A stretch of 64,000 nt of DNA from Cordia subcordata (taxonomy: Eukaryota; Streptophyta; Magnoliopsida; Boraginales; Cordiaceae): the NCBI GenBank assembly GCA_028554755.1, contig JAPTOF010000001.1:6306501-6370500 (forward strand), given 5' to 3'. This document shows, piece after piece, positions 24,902-36,996 of the stretch. Position 1 is the stretch's first letter. Each line of letters begins with the position of its first letter. The translations under genes were made by a program, and so were the position numbers. The notes under the pieces were generated by a model. It had not been told where the DNA came from and ran no database searches. It saw nothing but the letters and a program-made list of their open reading frames with translations.

Positions 24902-27115
24902 GTATTGCTTTTCATGTATGGATGAATTAGTACGTTATGAATTTGCTTTCCATGTTTTGTACCCGTTAGTGTTAGATTGTTTGCTGAATCCTATTTTTTG
25001 CTATCGTAGTTTCTTTTGTCATATTAAAAAAGATTTGCAGAATCATTTATTCTAGTTTCAGAAAACTTGACCGTAACCAAGGCTCATCTGTGTCTATTCG
25101 TCAGCAAACAATTCACGTAGAGATAATTTTGCCAGGGTGATTAAACAATATAGGCGGCAGTGAGGCATTGGATTTTGAAAAAAGAAAAAAAGAAAGAAAA
25201 GGAGAGCGAGGAATTTCAGTTGATTGAAAAAACTTGGCCGGGACAAATAAATTTTTTAGAACTAATTGATGTTTAACAAAATTTACCCGTATATTTTAAA
25301 GAAATGTGGAGTCAATAAGAACTATAAACCTCTATTTGTCCCTCTGTCAATTCGTGTCTTGGATTAGCTAGTATCAATAACTTTTGAAAAGCTAGAAGTT
25401 ATATAATAATTGAAAATACTTCAAGAACGAAGAAACGAGCATAGGATCCATTTGCATTGGAAAAGAAAGTATTCTTTTTTCCTATATAAAGGTAGGTTAA
25501 TTTTTAGTATTTTTTTCCCTCTATAAATGTAGGTTAATTTTGAGGTAAGTATTTAAATTAATTTTTTTTAAAGAGCTAGAACTTTTTAAAATTTCTTTTC
25601 TCTCTTGTCAGCTTCTCGAGAACATATGTTCTGTCCATCTCACCAATAATAAACTGTATATTTTGACTACATCATTATCGTATCCACCATCTCAATTAGC
25701 GATATAATGATTGGTAACAACAAAAATAACACCAGCAAAAATTCACCATCTTTCTCTTATTATTTCCTAAAACTAATTAAACTCTAAATCTCAAATTTCA
25801 TTCGCTTAAAATTTACATTTGAGTTGTTGTTGAAACTGTCATCTTGTAAATCCATGAGAAAAAAACTGAAATAAACCCCAACAAAAAGAAAAAAGGAAAA
25901 ATTAAACAGCCTCACATATGTGATAACACACAACAGCGTACATGCAGACACTCAAGACACTATATCAGCAAACACTGGAACACTGCAGGAATCGATGCAC
26001 GGAAGAACGCATATAGCGAGACACAGAGACACATTCATTTTTCTCAGTGGCTTAAAGTTCCAGTACATTTGTATACTTCAGCTGTACGTGAAGGTGAAAA
26101 TGCTTGTTTTATTTTATTATTTTATTTTTATTTTTCTTTTCTGGGGTATAATCTTTTTCTCCATCTCTCAATTGGAAATTTGTGTCTCACAACCTGCAGG
26201 TTGAGTTATTTTCTGTATTTTCATTACTGCTTTTCCTCCATTTTTTTTGTTTTAGTGAGAGTGATTCTGTTACCATGCACACCCCCGCGCACACACGTAT
26301 GCAGACGCATGCGCGCACGCACACAATTGACTGAGCTTCCAGGAGGACCAGGACAAAAGACTTGTTTTGATTGGCTTTTTTTTGGAAAAAATATTTTTTT
26401 TTTGAAAAAGTTATATTAAATTTGTAATAACTATTTGATTTGGTTTCTAAAAAAATTTAAATTTTGAAAAAAGCTTAAATACAGCTTTTTTTAGAAGTCA
26501 AAATTTTCAACTTCTTTAAAAAAAACTATTTTTTATAAATTGTTAAAAAAAATATTTTTGAAAAAAGCTAATCCAAACAGGCCCAAATATTTGTATAAAT
26601 GCTAACCTCGGGAGCTATGTAACTTCAAACATGGAGTCTCATGATCTCATCTACCTGGAATTGTATTGCCAGTAACTATATTTTCTCGGTTCGGTTCTAA
26701 ATGGTTTTTTAGAAGAAACAATTCAAAACGTTGGAATGCAAGACATAAAGATTGATCATTTATGCATGAATTTATTGTTATGAGCATATCTTGAACGGTG
26801 AGGTCTCTCAAAAGTGAGCGAAACTAATTAGCTAACAAATTAGTCAGGGGTGAATAGGTTTGGTTAAATTGATCGAATTAATTCAAATTAACCCAAAAAT
26901 TCATATTGGATTGATTATTATTATTATTATTGGTTAGATACTAATTAATATTTTAAATGAAAATCAATTAAGTTGCTTTAGTTTGAAATAAGTCTAGAAT
27001 CAAATTAAACTAAACCATGTTAACCTTTGTAATTAAGTCCAAAATGGGTCATCGTATTGATGATAATATATGTTATTTTGAATTTTTTTGACCGTTTCAA
27101 TTTAAATGATGTTAA
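24902..27115. other. Intergenic block, mostly low-complexity DNA
   Basis: Spacer downstream of the protease. It contains a fold-back element at 26.36 kb (listed) and degraded AT-rich sequence with aattcaaattaaccc-like motifs near 26.85-27.0 kb. The open frames at 25920-26419 are T-rich with biased translation, and no gene is supported. Confidence 0.65.
26360..26584. mobile_element. Fold-back (MITE-like) element
   Basis: The left end (cttgttttgattggcttttt) and right end (aaaaagctaatccaaacagg) are inverted matches: the right complement reads cctgtttggattagcttttt. The interior is A/T-rich with no coding capacity. Confidence 0.6.
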
Positions 27116-27341
27116 ACGGTTTTTTTTTTGCGATAAAGAAAATCTAATTGACAAAGCTCGATCATTTGTACATCCTGTATATAGAGTCCGACCACCAACT
27201 AATAAATTTTAAACACACAGTATGTCTTTTATATTGTACACAAGCTAAGTTAAAGGTTTAACTGAGGACAATCAATTGGATTTGAACGCAAAAACTGGGG
27301 TCACAAACCATGATGGTCTTCGGCTTGGGCATCCTGGGCAC
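27116..27341 (-). mobile_element. SINE (family A), diverged, just upstream of the PotD-like gene
   Basis: On the minus strand it has a B-box-like GCGTTCAAATCC. Its 3' part (agttggtggtcggactctat...gtcaattagattttctttat) aligns with the SINEs at 19.68 and 45.66 kb, and it ends in an A tail (T run at 27119-27129). Flanking 12-base repeats, aaatgatgttaa (27104-27115) and aaatgatgctaa (27342-27353), differ by one base and look like an aged target-site duplication. The element ends about 100 bases before the ATG of the next gene. Confidence 0.65.
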
Positions 27342-27445
27342 AAATGATGCTAAGCATTATCACGAGTAAGATTCAACAAATTTGTAGGTAATTTACTATT
27401 TATAACATTAAATCTTGAAAAATACAAAGACACCAGAAGACGACC

Positions 27446-30400
27446 ATGTTGTCGTCACTCAAGTTCCACTGTCCTCCGACGCACAACCACAACCATATCC
27501 ACCACTCCTCCTCCTCATCCTCAGCCCTCACGAAACTTCGGCCTTGTCGTGATTATAGTCATCCTGCCCTAATCCACTTTCACAAACCCCAAACTCTTCC
27601 TTCAAAGCGCTCGGCCACTCTTCACCAGAACAGTCCCACCTCACGCTCACCGGCCGGAGATATCCTCCGGCACATCGCCTTCTCCTCTTTGGCTCTATTT
27701 CTCGGCCTCGGTGTCTGCTCTTTCTCTTCCGCCACCGCCGCCGGCACCCCTCCCCTCACCGAGCAGCAGCAAACTCAAGGTATTGCAATATATTTCCTTT
27801 TATGCGTTAAATGACATCAATACGCTCATAAATGCGTGGAATTTCTTGAGAATGGCATTTTATAGTGAGTCCTACATATGTGTATAAGTATGTTCATGTA
27901 TACGAGTATAATGCATAAAATTATGCTGCACAAACTTCCTACTCAGGGGTTGTACAATTCGATAAAAAAAAAAGTGTTAAGAATCACGGGCCAGCCGAAG
28001 TATACATTTCTCCCACCCAGGAAAATCTTAAACCCTGCAAAGGTAGTTATGCGCCTTCCTGTTTTAATCTAACAGTTCTTGTTGAAGTATCAGTGGAATA
28101 CAAGTTGGATGAATTGACCTATATGCGTGCATTTATGTATTAAAAGCTCGTGCATCGCATATATACGCATATCTAATATTTATGACATTTATCTATGTAG
28201 TGGTACGTATAGGATGTAACATATATTCAAATGCTGTCTTCTAGAGAACCAATCGTATTGAACCAATTTTTTGTCATCCTGTTCCTATTGTATTATTTTA
28301 TTTTGATTTAGTCGAAATGTTTCTGTGATCATAATTTGGGATTTCTTTTAGCATTTTAACCAGTATCATCTAGAAGGCAGGAATTTGTGTTGGAAGGATA
28401 CCCACATACATGTAGTTTCCCACATACATGTAGTTTATCTGTGTGTATTGTAAGCACATTCTAGAAGAAAGATATACCGGAGCTACTGAACGGGAGGTCT
28501 AGTGTACAAGGAATTCAAAGCTTGATTGCATAACACGCTGTGGCTTGTAGTGCTCTATGGTTAGTCTAATAAGACATGGTGTTTCACTAGAGGTGTAACT
28601 AAAAATATATTGACACAGTCTGCATAACCAGCTTAGTCACGCAACATCTTGTTGCTTATGTTGTTTCATAGTTTTTATTTTATGTTTGGCGCTTGATGAT
28701 CTCTGATGGAGATAAACATGAACATCAACTATAGATGTAGCATATTGATTAATGTTTGTGTTGAACTAATTTGTATTATTCTGGTGGCATTGATGACAAA
28801 AGCTTTATCTAGCTAAGAAATATACAAATTTATGATCAAACTTAAAATTGGGTGGCAGGCAGAGTGGGTTTATGGCTCACATATGCTGATTCATCAGAGT
28901 CAAAATTTTTGTTTGTCTCTGTACTAACGTTTGCAAGATGTTCACCAGCATGTTTTTGTAAGTGTAACCTTAATAGATTTACTATATAATGCGAATATGT
29001 TTATATAGTTGGAGGTAGACTAGCTGGAATTATAGTGCCATGAAGTTATTGGCATTTGGATTTTTCTCTTCCTCTTTATTTCCAATGCATTCTTTCTTTT
29101 TGTGCCACTGTATCCTGTGCATTCAGTTTATTCTTTTTGACTTTGTTAGAGTGAAAGATAAATGGTGAAGATCCCTGTCAGATATAACGTTAAGTTCCTT
29201 TGTGAATAAATAGAAAATAATAGTGTTCATGATGCAGAATATCATGACTTTGAGAATAATGTGGATGAGGAATGGAAAGCAGCATTTGAGAAGTGGAAGT
29301 CTAAAACTTACGCCTTGACTGTCCCTCTAAGAATGGTTGCACTTCGCAACTCAGTACCTCCAGCATGGTTCAAGGTAAGCTCTAAGCCTCTTCTTCTAAA
29401 ATATGTTGTTCCTATTGACATCATCATGAAATTTTGCTTCAACCAGGGAAGATATAGTCAGATAGCCATGGTTGCCAGTTTTTCCTATTCAAATACTTCT
29501 CTGATTGCTTTTGTCTTTTTACCATTTGTTGGAAAAATTTTAACTGCAGAAGTTTGTTACAACTTTAAAACTGTAAGTAGACAATGAGTTCCAATACAAG
29601 TATAAGGCTTATTACATTTAGATATTTCAGTTAATGTATTCTTGTTCTTCTTTCTGTTGTTGTTGCTATCATTCTCACAATCCTATTTTCTATTCTGGAT
29701 ATCATATAATGGTTTGCTTGTCTGCTTGTAGGACTTCTTGAGATCCCAAGGAAAGAGGGCAAAACTACATGTAGAGTTTCGTCGAAGTCTTCAGGGTATT
29801 TTTCATGAACTTTCGCTACCATTTGCTAGTGGAATTGTTAGTCCAAAATCAGCTTTGGCAGCTGATATTGTTTCTCTTGGAGAATCTTGGCTTGATTTTG
29901 CAATTAGAAAGGGGTTAATTGAGCCCATGCAAGGTGTGGAAGAAGAGGACTGGTTCAATCACTTAAGTGACAACTGGAAGGTGACAATCTCTTTCTTTTG
30001 CTGACATTCCACAATTGTGAAAGATTTGACATGGTGGCACCTAAGTAACTAAGCTGAGACATATCTAAGCCATTTCCAATTACGATTATACCCAAAAGTG
30101 AATAGTTCCCTCATCACCATGAAGGACTTGGAATTATTTGTTAGAAGTGGACTTTATAAACTTCTAACCTGTATGGACTATATTTCTTAAGTAGGTATTA
30201 TACCTGAGAAAAAAGAAATATAAATTTGACCATTTCCTTCCAAAGCTGCAAAGTGTGCACAACTTGATGTTCTCTAATTCCAGTTATTTATGTATGGTAC
30301 TAATGGTAGGCCACTGCATATGCAAATTGAATATTTTGGTGTAATCAATAGTTTCTCTGATGGGATTTTATGATATATGACAAACCTATGCTGATAAAAC

Positions 30401-33400
30401 CAAAATGATATACTTTTAAGTTTTGGCACATTAACCGTCTCTGGCATCTGATGTTGGATCATCGTCATTAACTGTTTTTGTGTCTTGTATTTTTTGACTT
30501 GTTTTGTGAGTGATCGTCCTTTGAGTTTTGTTTTACTTTCAAGATAATCTCAGGTATATTTACGCAGGAGCAGTGGGGGAAAATTAGACTCTCAAGGTAA
30601 AATATGGGCAGTTCCATATCGATGGGGAAGCATGGTGATAGCTTACAAGAAGAGTGAATTTCAGAAACATAAATTGGCCCCTGTGGTGGTATTTTTCTTA
30701 TTCTGAACCTTTCCTAGAGCCTTCATATTTATTAACTGGGCCCTCTTATGCTTTCCTTTTTGTGGACGATTGATATCTGTAATTATTGTTCCCAAGAATA
30801 CTATATTGAAAACTTTTAAACTTTCAGTAAATCTTTCAGTTCAAGCTTCCTCGACGGTTCCTTATTTTTCAATTTTAGTGCTCCTTATTTACTTCTTAGG
30901 TCTTAATGATTCACAATAATTCAGTTACTTCTTAGATCTTAATGATTCACAATAATTCTGAAAGAACCTTATCAAAGGTTTGTCAAGGTGAAAATACATA
31001 TCATGTAAAGTTACTCATTTTTTGTGTTGCCAGCAAGATCTTATTCTTATCTGGAAAAGCATTCCTACATTCTTCTATAGGCAAACTTGGCTGCTCTACA
31101 AAACAAGAAGTTCAGTTATGCTTATTTAGATACCTCTACATGTGTGATATATGGCTTCAATTCTTGTGGTCAACATGGAAGACATATTTCCCACTTGCAA
31201 CAATCATGGTCGGCATGGCGAATTTCATTTATTTTCCAGTTGCAAAAATCATGATCAGCTGAACCAATTTTATTTGCTACTATTTGTTGACCACTCTGGT
31301 TTTCAATCTCTCCATATCATCCAGCATATGTTGGCGATGCAGAAATATGACATGAGCATTGTGACCTATAGTGTGTACACCTGCACAAGTCAAATGATAG
31401 AAGTATAATGACCTCGAGAAATGACTGCAAGTTCATTTTTTTTTTTTTTCCCTTTTCCTTTTTGTTCCAACCCCCTGCCCGTCATGCGGTTGGAGCCCAG
31501 GTCATCTCTCTTGGGGAAGTAGTCTTAACTGGTTGAACCATTCTGTAATCTCAACAAGATCATGGGCTTAATTCTATTAAAGCAACTGATATTTATTTAC
31601 ATTTTTCATACATTTTTTTTTAACAATTTTAATAGGAAGATTGGCTCATGAACTTGTTTAGGATCTCATGGGCCTAACCATCCTTTAAATGTTTTATGAG
31701 CACAAAGGACAAGCTGTTCTGTGCTTCTTAACAGAAAAATGGAAATGCCTTCTATTACATGTTTAACCTCGCATAGATGTGATGATTTTCTGACCACATG
31801 TTTGTTTACTTTTTTTTTTTAAAAAAAAAAATTCCGCACATAGCTTTCATTTGCATTCAGTTTGCTGCTCACATTGTACTTCAACTTTGATGCAGGACTG
31901 GGAAGATTTATGGAGGCCTGAGCTTGCAGGGAGGATTTCGATGGTTGACTCATCTCGTGAGGTTATTGGTCTCGTCTTGAAGAGTATGGGGGCATCGTAC
32001 AATACAGAGAACATTGAGTTACAAATTGCTGGTGGGAGAGATGCTGTCCGGCAGAAGCTTGCACTGTTGGTTAAGCGGGTAAGTAAATGATCATTTTTCT
32101 AGCTGTTGAAGACATGAAAAAAGTATATTGTCTGTAGTTGTGTTTCAATCGCATCTTTTTAGGCGTGTTAATTGTTGTAGAAATTAAGAAGGATGAAATT
32201 TCTATGGGTTGTTATTGCATCCCATTGATCTAGTATCCACAGCTTCTTTGGAATTGAGCTGGGTGCTGGGTTAGTCCTGTGGAGATCAAAGATTGTGGAC
32301 GTCAACTATATGTTCAACTAAGAGGACAGTTTCTCTTTAATAATGTGATCCTACTGGGATTTAATTTCTTATTTCTGGTTAAGTCGCTTACCTTTCAATT
32401 GTACATGGTGCTAGTTGTTATAGGACAAGCCTTCATCAATATATGATAATTTATACTTATATGTGCGTGTGTCTGTCTTTGTATAGGTAAATATGGTTGA
32501 GCGACATTACCTAGTTGCATTTTATTTATGACATTGTAAACCCATCATATGTCAAGCTTTAAGTCATATCCTACTTCAGTTGTTCCTTTTTTGTTTATAT
32601 GTTTGGCAACATCTAATAAATACAAGAATGGACAAAAAATTTTTCATTGTTTACTACTATTAAGTTGCCTCTAATCATTGCCCAACATTCTCAAGTTCAT
32701 GATCATGTTCAATGTGGTTAAAGTGTGCTGTATATTGATTATACACTTAGTCATGTTCTTCTTTTTCTCATAACTTAATATTATTATCAGTTGGTAACTT
32801 TACTGTAAATTATCATAGTTGCCACGGTAGCTTTATTAATATTTTTCTGACCATAACTTGAGCATGTATATGGCTTTCTATAGGTTCGATTATTTGACAG
32901 TCTGCACTATCTTAAAGCGTTTGGAGTAGGGGACGTATGGGTGGCTGTTGGATGGAGTGCAGATGTTCTTCCTGCTGCCAAACGGATGTCAAATGTTGCA
33001 GTAGTTGTTCCAAAGTCTGGTGCTAGTTTATGGGCAGATTTTTGGGTGAGTCTTGCTATATTTTCTGTTGCACTGTAAAACCTCTATACTAAATAAATAT
33101 TTGCAACTGAGTTATTAAAATGTGTGATTATGCTGCTGAAGCGTCCAAGCATTCTAACATTTTATTTTATGGTCAGAAAGGTACAATTTATGAGGTGATA
33201 CCCTTCCTTTCCTATTGGTGATAATAGTTGTTACTTGTATCTGGAAGAGGTAGTTGTCGCTTCATAGTTGTTTTCAGATCAAATGAGTTGCATCTTGGGA
33301 GAAGGATTGTGTGTGGTCTGTGCCAGCAACTGCCGAGAGTGACATTCTTCATGACATTCACAAGCTCATGTTTTTACTGCAGGCAGTACCAGCTGTATCA

Positions 33401-33805
33401 AGACTTGCGACAAATCAAATTGGAGGCCGAAGCCGAGGGCCATCCCCACTTGTATATCAGTGGATAGAGTTCTGTCTCCAAGCCAACAGGGCACCACAGT
33501 TCAAAGATGAGGCAATACCTGGTGCATCCCCGATTTCCCTCAAATCTCCATCTGAAGATTCTGAAGAAGTAAGAAGGGATACGAGAAAGCTCGACATGAA
33601 CCTAATTGCCGGTGTGCCTCCAGCTGAAGTTTTGGCAAGATGTGAATTCTTGGAGCCTTTATCAGATAATGCCATCTCTGATTATCAGTGGCTTATAAGT
33701 AGTATGCCGAAAACTAGTCATAATAATATAATAGAAAGAGTTCACTACAATATCACTTCATTAGTTGAAACTTTTCGGGGTAAAATGCAGTCAAAGGTGA
33801 CTTGA
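27446..33805 (+). CDS. PotD-like periplasmic-binding-type protein, predicted plastid-targeted
   Basis: Seven exons with GT/AG borders: 27446-27779, 29238-29374, 29732-29980, 30554-30688, 31896-32078, 32884-33045 and 33383-33805. They join in one frame to 540 residues. The donor of exon 4 is one of two adjacent GTs; the chosen one (PVV/DWEDLW) matches the spacing I recall in the Arabidopsis homologue At1g31410. Residues 1 to about 80 are rich in Ser/Pro/His and basic, like a plastid transit peptide. A hydrophobic stretch (SSLALFLGLGVCSF) follows, with ATAAG after it, consistent with a bipartite signal to the thylakoid lumen. The remainder has the bacterial type-I extracellular solute-binding fold (PotD family), with DWEDLWRPELAGRISMVDS and KIWAVPYRWGSMVIAYKK. 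Bacterial PotD binds spermidine and putrescine for an ABC importer. The plant ligand and partner are unknown. Confidence 0.92.
31437..31546 (-). mobile_element. SINE-like element (family B) in intron 4 of the PotD-like gene
   Basis: On the minus strand it reads aatggttcaaccagttaaga (A-box-like), then gacctgggctccaacc (B-box-like), then atgacgggcagggggttgga and an A-rich tail (the T run at 31437-31450). The body matches the elements at 6.1 kb and 46.8 kb. A weak flanking match (caagttca/caagatca) may be the target duplication. Confidence 0.55.
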
Positions 33806-34170
33806 TAAGGCCTAATGCTCTTTTAAATTCTTGTTTATGGATCCATAAGTACGAGCCCCAATGGTCATAACAACAGTTGAATACCTTATTTCATGAAGCT
33901 GTACATATTTTGCACTTGAATTGATGTTCCCATAGGAAGAGAAACTGGCCCATATTTGAACTTTCAAACAACTTAAGTAATTATGTGCTGGCTAAAAGCA
34001 CAAAAGAATGAAATAATGCAGAAATCTATTAGAAATTAAAACACTAATCTATTACATAAAAGAAAATGCTATAGACGTGAGATAAAAATGAAAAGAGAAG
34101 CGACATGCTAACAGGAAATTCATAACCAAACAATGGGTATGTTGGTTCTCCAGGTCAACCACCGGTACCT

Positions 34171-36996
34171 CTAACTCATATGGCTCTCTAGCTCCATCTG
34201 CATGGACAAGTAGCGGATTTTAAATTTACCATCAACCCAATTTGTAATTGAAACTTGAGCGATGTGAGCAATCTTGTTATAATCCACGCTTTGTTTGTCG
34301 ATATCTTCCAGCATTCTCATAAATCTGTGAGACATATCAATGAACTCGAGAAACTGGAGGCTTGTCAAATGTTCTATACCTGCTGGCAATTCTTCCATTG
34401 ATTGACAGTATCCAATTACCAGTTTCTCAAGGAAAGGCATGGCACCCTTTTCCACCCTTACCCATCTCAATTCTTGTAAGTTCCACATCTGCAGAAATCG
34501 AAGCCCCTGAAATCCTCCAGCCTTAAAGCATAATCCTTCCCCTTCATAAGCTATATGAAGTATAAGATGCATCAGATTGGGTAAATCTTGAAGTAATTGT
34601 AGAGGGTCGTCCTTAAATCGACTTCCACTAAGAGTTATTGTAGTGAGCCCATGAAGCGACAGAATCCACCCTGGTGCCTTTTCCAATCTCCCGGCCAACA
34701 TTAGTTTGCGAACAAATCGTGGATTTGAGGAAAGTGGATAGTGTAGATCAATCACATCCTCTAAGTTTTTGGAAAGAACACGCAACGAGCGAAGATTTGT
34801 GAGCTTCTCAAGGGATGAGCAGATCTCCATGCCATCTTCTCTTCTCAAATTGGTAATTCCTAGTTTCCTTAGCTGGGTTAGCCTCCCTATCTCTTTCACT
34901 ATGTTGATGTCACTCAATTGATCTGCATCTATGTTATGTAGGCTTTGAAGGGATTGCAAGTTGCCTATTTTGTATGGGGCCTGAAGTCCGGAATACTTAT
35001 CGCCTACTAATAGATGTCGAAGTTGTTGAAGCTTTAAAATCTCCGCAGGCAGTTCTTTCACATTGGTGTATCTTAAATCCAATGTTTCTAGCTTTTGAAG
35101 CTTTCCAACCGAATTTGGAACAACTTTCACTTTTGTCTTCCTCAAGCTCAAATACTGGAGATGAAGCAATTCAAAGATTTCATCTAAGATGGCCTCTAAA
35201 GGAGCACCTCTCAAATCTAACACCTTTAATAGTCTAAGACCATCCGATAATAGCTTAGCTAGAAATGGTGTGGACGTAGAACCAATGGGCCTGAACAACA
35301 CAAGTGAGCGAAGACACTTGAGCAAACCACTGCTTTCTCTTATGTTATCAATGGAACTATGGATTGCCAAGCGTCGGACCTTGTCTGGAATCTGTAATCC
35401 TTGCTCACTAAATATGATCGTAATGTGCTGTTCTCTTGCTTTGCGAAGGATTACTTGTTGTATAAGGTCATGGATGCGACATGCCTTCAATCGTCCATCA
35501 ATGGTTGTCTCAGCAACTTGGACCAAGCTTCTATTGATAAGCTCATTCAGATAAGCCTCGGCCACTTCTTCTATTGTCATTCCTTGCATCCTCTGTACAA
35601 ATCCTTCTGCTATCCAAAGCCGGATCAATCTGTTCTTCTCTATAGATTCATCTTCTGGAAGAATACTTAGATACAAGAAGCAAATTCGTAGAAGATCGGG
35701 CAACTCATTAAAACTCAGAGTGAGTAATTTTGTCATACTGTCCAGTTGGTTATTACCTGCTAGCTGCTCACCAAGGCTCCTATTGAACAGCTCCCATTGT
35801 TCGGTTCTGCGACTCTTTGTTGCTAAGACACCACCAATTACCACAAGTGCAAGTGGCAAACCACCACATCGCTCTACGATGTCCCCCGAAATTTCTTCTA
35901 AATGACGAGGACAAGAAGTAGCCCGAAATGCTTTCTTGCAGAACAGAGTCCACGATTGTTCCTTGGTCAAAGGCTGCAAATGATAGATGAAACCCTTGAT
36001 ATCATTCCCAGCAGTCTGGCCTACCTCATTGATACGGGTTGTGATGATGATACGGCTGCCGCAATTGTTTCTCGGAAATGCCATCCGTATGGCATCCCAA
36101 TCCGTTGTTCTCCATATGTCATCAAAAACAAGAATGTATTTCTCTTGATGAAGGAGATCACGGATGCATTGTTTCAAGCCAATGATGTCCATGGCGTCCA
36201 ATTCATGAGGTGTTGGTACATTGGGATCCAATTCATCGAGGCCAAGTTGCTTGCGTTCCTTGAGAAGCTGTTGGATTGCAGATCTTAACAACGTCTCAAT
36301 CTTGAATGTTTGTGAAACTGTGATCCACGCATGAAACTTGAACCCATTCTTCACAGCTACATCATCATACAACTTTTTGACCAGGGTTGTTTTCCCAAGC
36401 CCTCCCATGCCAATTACTGATATCACATGGAGCTGGATATCACTTGTTGAAAGCATATCCATGAGCTTCTTCTTCGGCCTTTCAATGCCAACCAAGTCTG
36501 CTTCTTCTACAAAAAGGGCATCACCTCGACTATCATACCATGTTTGGTTTTGGACAATACTAGAACTTGAGCCTTGCTCCAAAATCCCATACTGGTTTTG
36601 GTATCTTTGATGTGCATCTGAAATATTTCTGATCCTGCCCTTGACTGAAGATAATTCAGTAGCGATTTGACGACGAGATTTTAAACTCCTGGACGATCCG
36701 CAGACCTTTCTTACTCGACCAAGAAATCCGTCACCATATTGCCGTCCAGATCGCAGTATAAATTCATCAAGAATATCTTCGGCGTCGTAAGCAACATCAC
36801 GCACTTGACCGATCCATTCTTTAAGATCAGGATTGTTTTCAGCTATTGCTTCTGATCTTCGGAGAAAGGCCTTCATTTGGCCAAGTTCATCTTTGATATG
36901 CTGGACGTCATCTCGAAGGCCTCCCAACAATGCGCTCTCCTCACGCAGAAAGATGGAAAGTTGGTCTAGTGCAAAGGACAGCACAGCATCTGCCAT
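34171..36996 (-). CDS. CC-NBS-LRR disease-resistance protein (RPM1-like), NLR1, intact
   Basis: Intracellular immune receptor, single exon, 941 residues, read from the ATG at 36996 (MADAVLSFALDQLSIFLREE); upstream in-frame codons add a non-homologous leader. Coiled-coil domain about 1-160, with AYDAEDILDEF (the EDVID-type motif) at 69-79. NB-ARC: P-loop GMGGLGKTT at 196-204, Walker B/kinase-2 YILVFDDIW at 287-295, GSRIIITTR near 313-321, GLPL at 379-382, CFLYLSILPED near 439-449, and the MHD position read as IHD at 508-510. About 14 leucine-rich repeats follow, from about 525 to 900. The N-terminus matches the MADA-type first helix. All motifs needed for nucleotide binding are present, so it is probably functional. 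It is convergent with the PotD-like gene, 365 bases away, and opposite in strand to NLR2 and NLR3. Confidence 0.95.
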   Translation of the reverse strand: MADAVLSFALDQLSIFLREESALLGGLRDDVQHIKDELGQMKAFLRRSEAIAENNPDLKEWIGQVRDVAYDAEDILDEFILRSGRQYGDGFLGRVRKVCGSSRSLKSRRQIATELSSVKGRIRNISDAHQRYQNQYGILEQGSSSSIVQNQTWYDSRGDALFVEEADLVGIERPKKKLMDMLSTSDIQLHVISVIGMGGLGKTTLVKKLYDDVAVKNGFKFHAWITVSQTFKIETLLRSAIQQLLKERKQLGLDELDPNVPTPHELDAMDIIGLKQCIRDLLHQEKYILVFDDIWRTTDWDAIRMAFPRNNCGSRIIITTRINEVGQTAGNDIKGFIYHLQPLTKEQSWTLFCKKAFRATSCPRHLEEISGDIVERCGGLPLALVVIGGVLATKSRRTEQWELFNRSLGEQLAGNNQLDSMTKLLTLSFNELPDLLRICFLYLSILPEDESIEKNRLIRLWIAEGFVQRMQGMTIEEVAEAYLNELINRSLVQVAETTIDGRLKACRIHDLIQQVILRKAREQHITIIFSEQGLQIPDKVRRLAIHSSIDNIRESSGLLKCLRSLVLFRPIGSTSTPFLAKLLSDGLRLLKVLDLRGAPLEAILDEIFELLHLQYLSLRKTKVKVVPNSVGKLQKLETLDLRYTNVKELPAEILKLQQLRHLLVGDKYSGLQAPYKIGNLQSLQSLHNIDADQLSDINIVKEIGRLTQLRKLGITNLRREDGMEICSSLEKLTNLRSLRVLSKNLEDVIDLHYPLSSNPRFVRKLMLAGRLEKAPGWILSLHGLTTITLSGSRFKDDPLQLLQDLPNLMHLILHIAYEGEGLCFKAGGFQGLRFLQMWNLQELRWVRVEKGAMPFLEKLVIGYCQSMEELPAGIEHLTSLQFLEFIDMSHRFMRMLEDIDKQSVDYNKIAHIAQVSITNWVDGKFKIRYLSMQMELESHMS

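Noticed and set aside
25920..26419. Overlapping 94- and 116-residue frames
   Set aside because: T-rich and biased; includes the edge of a fold-back element, with no recognisable protein features.
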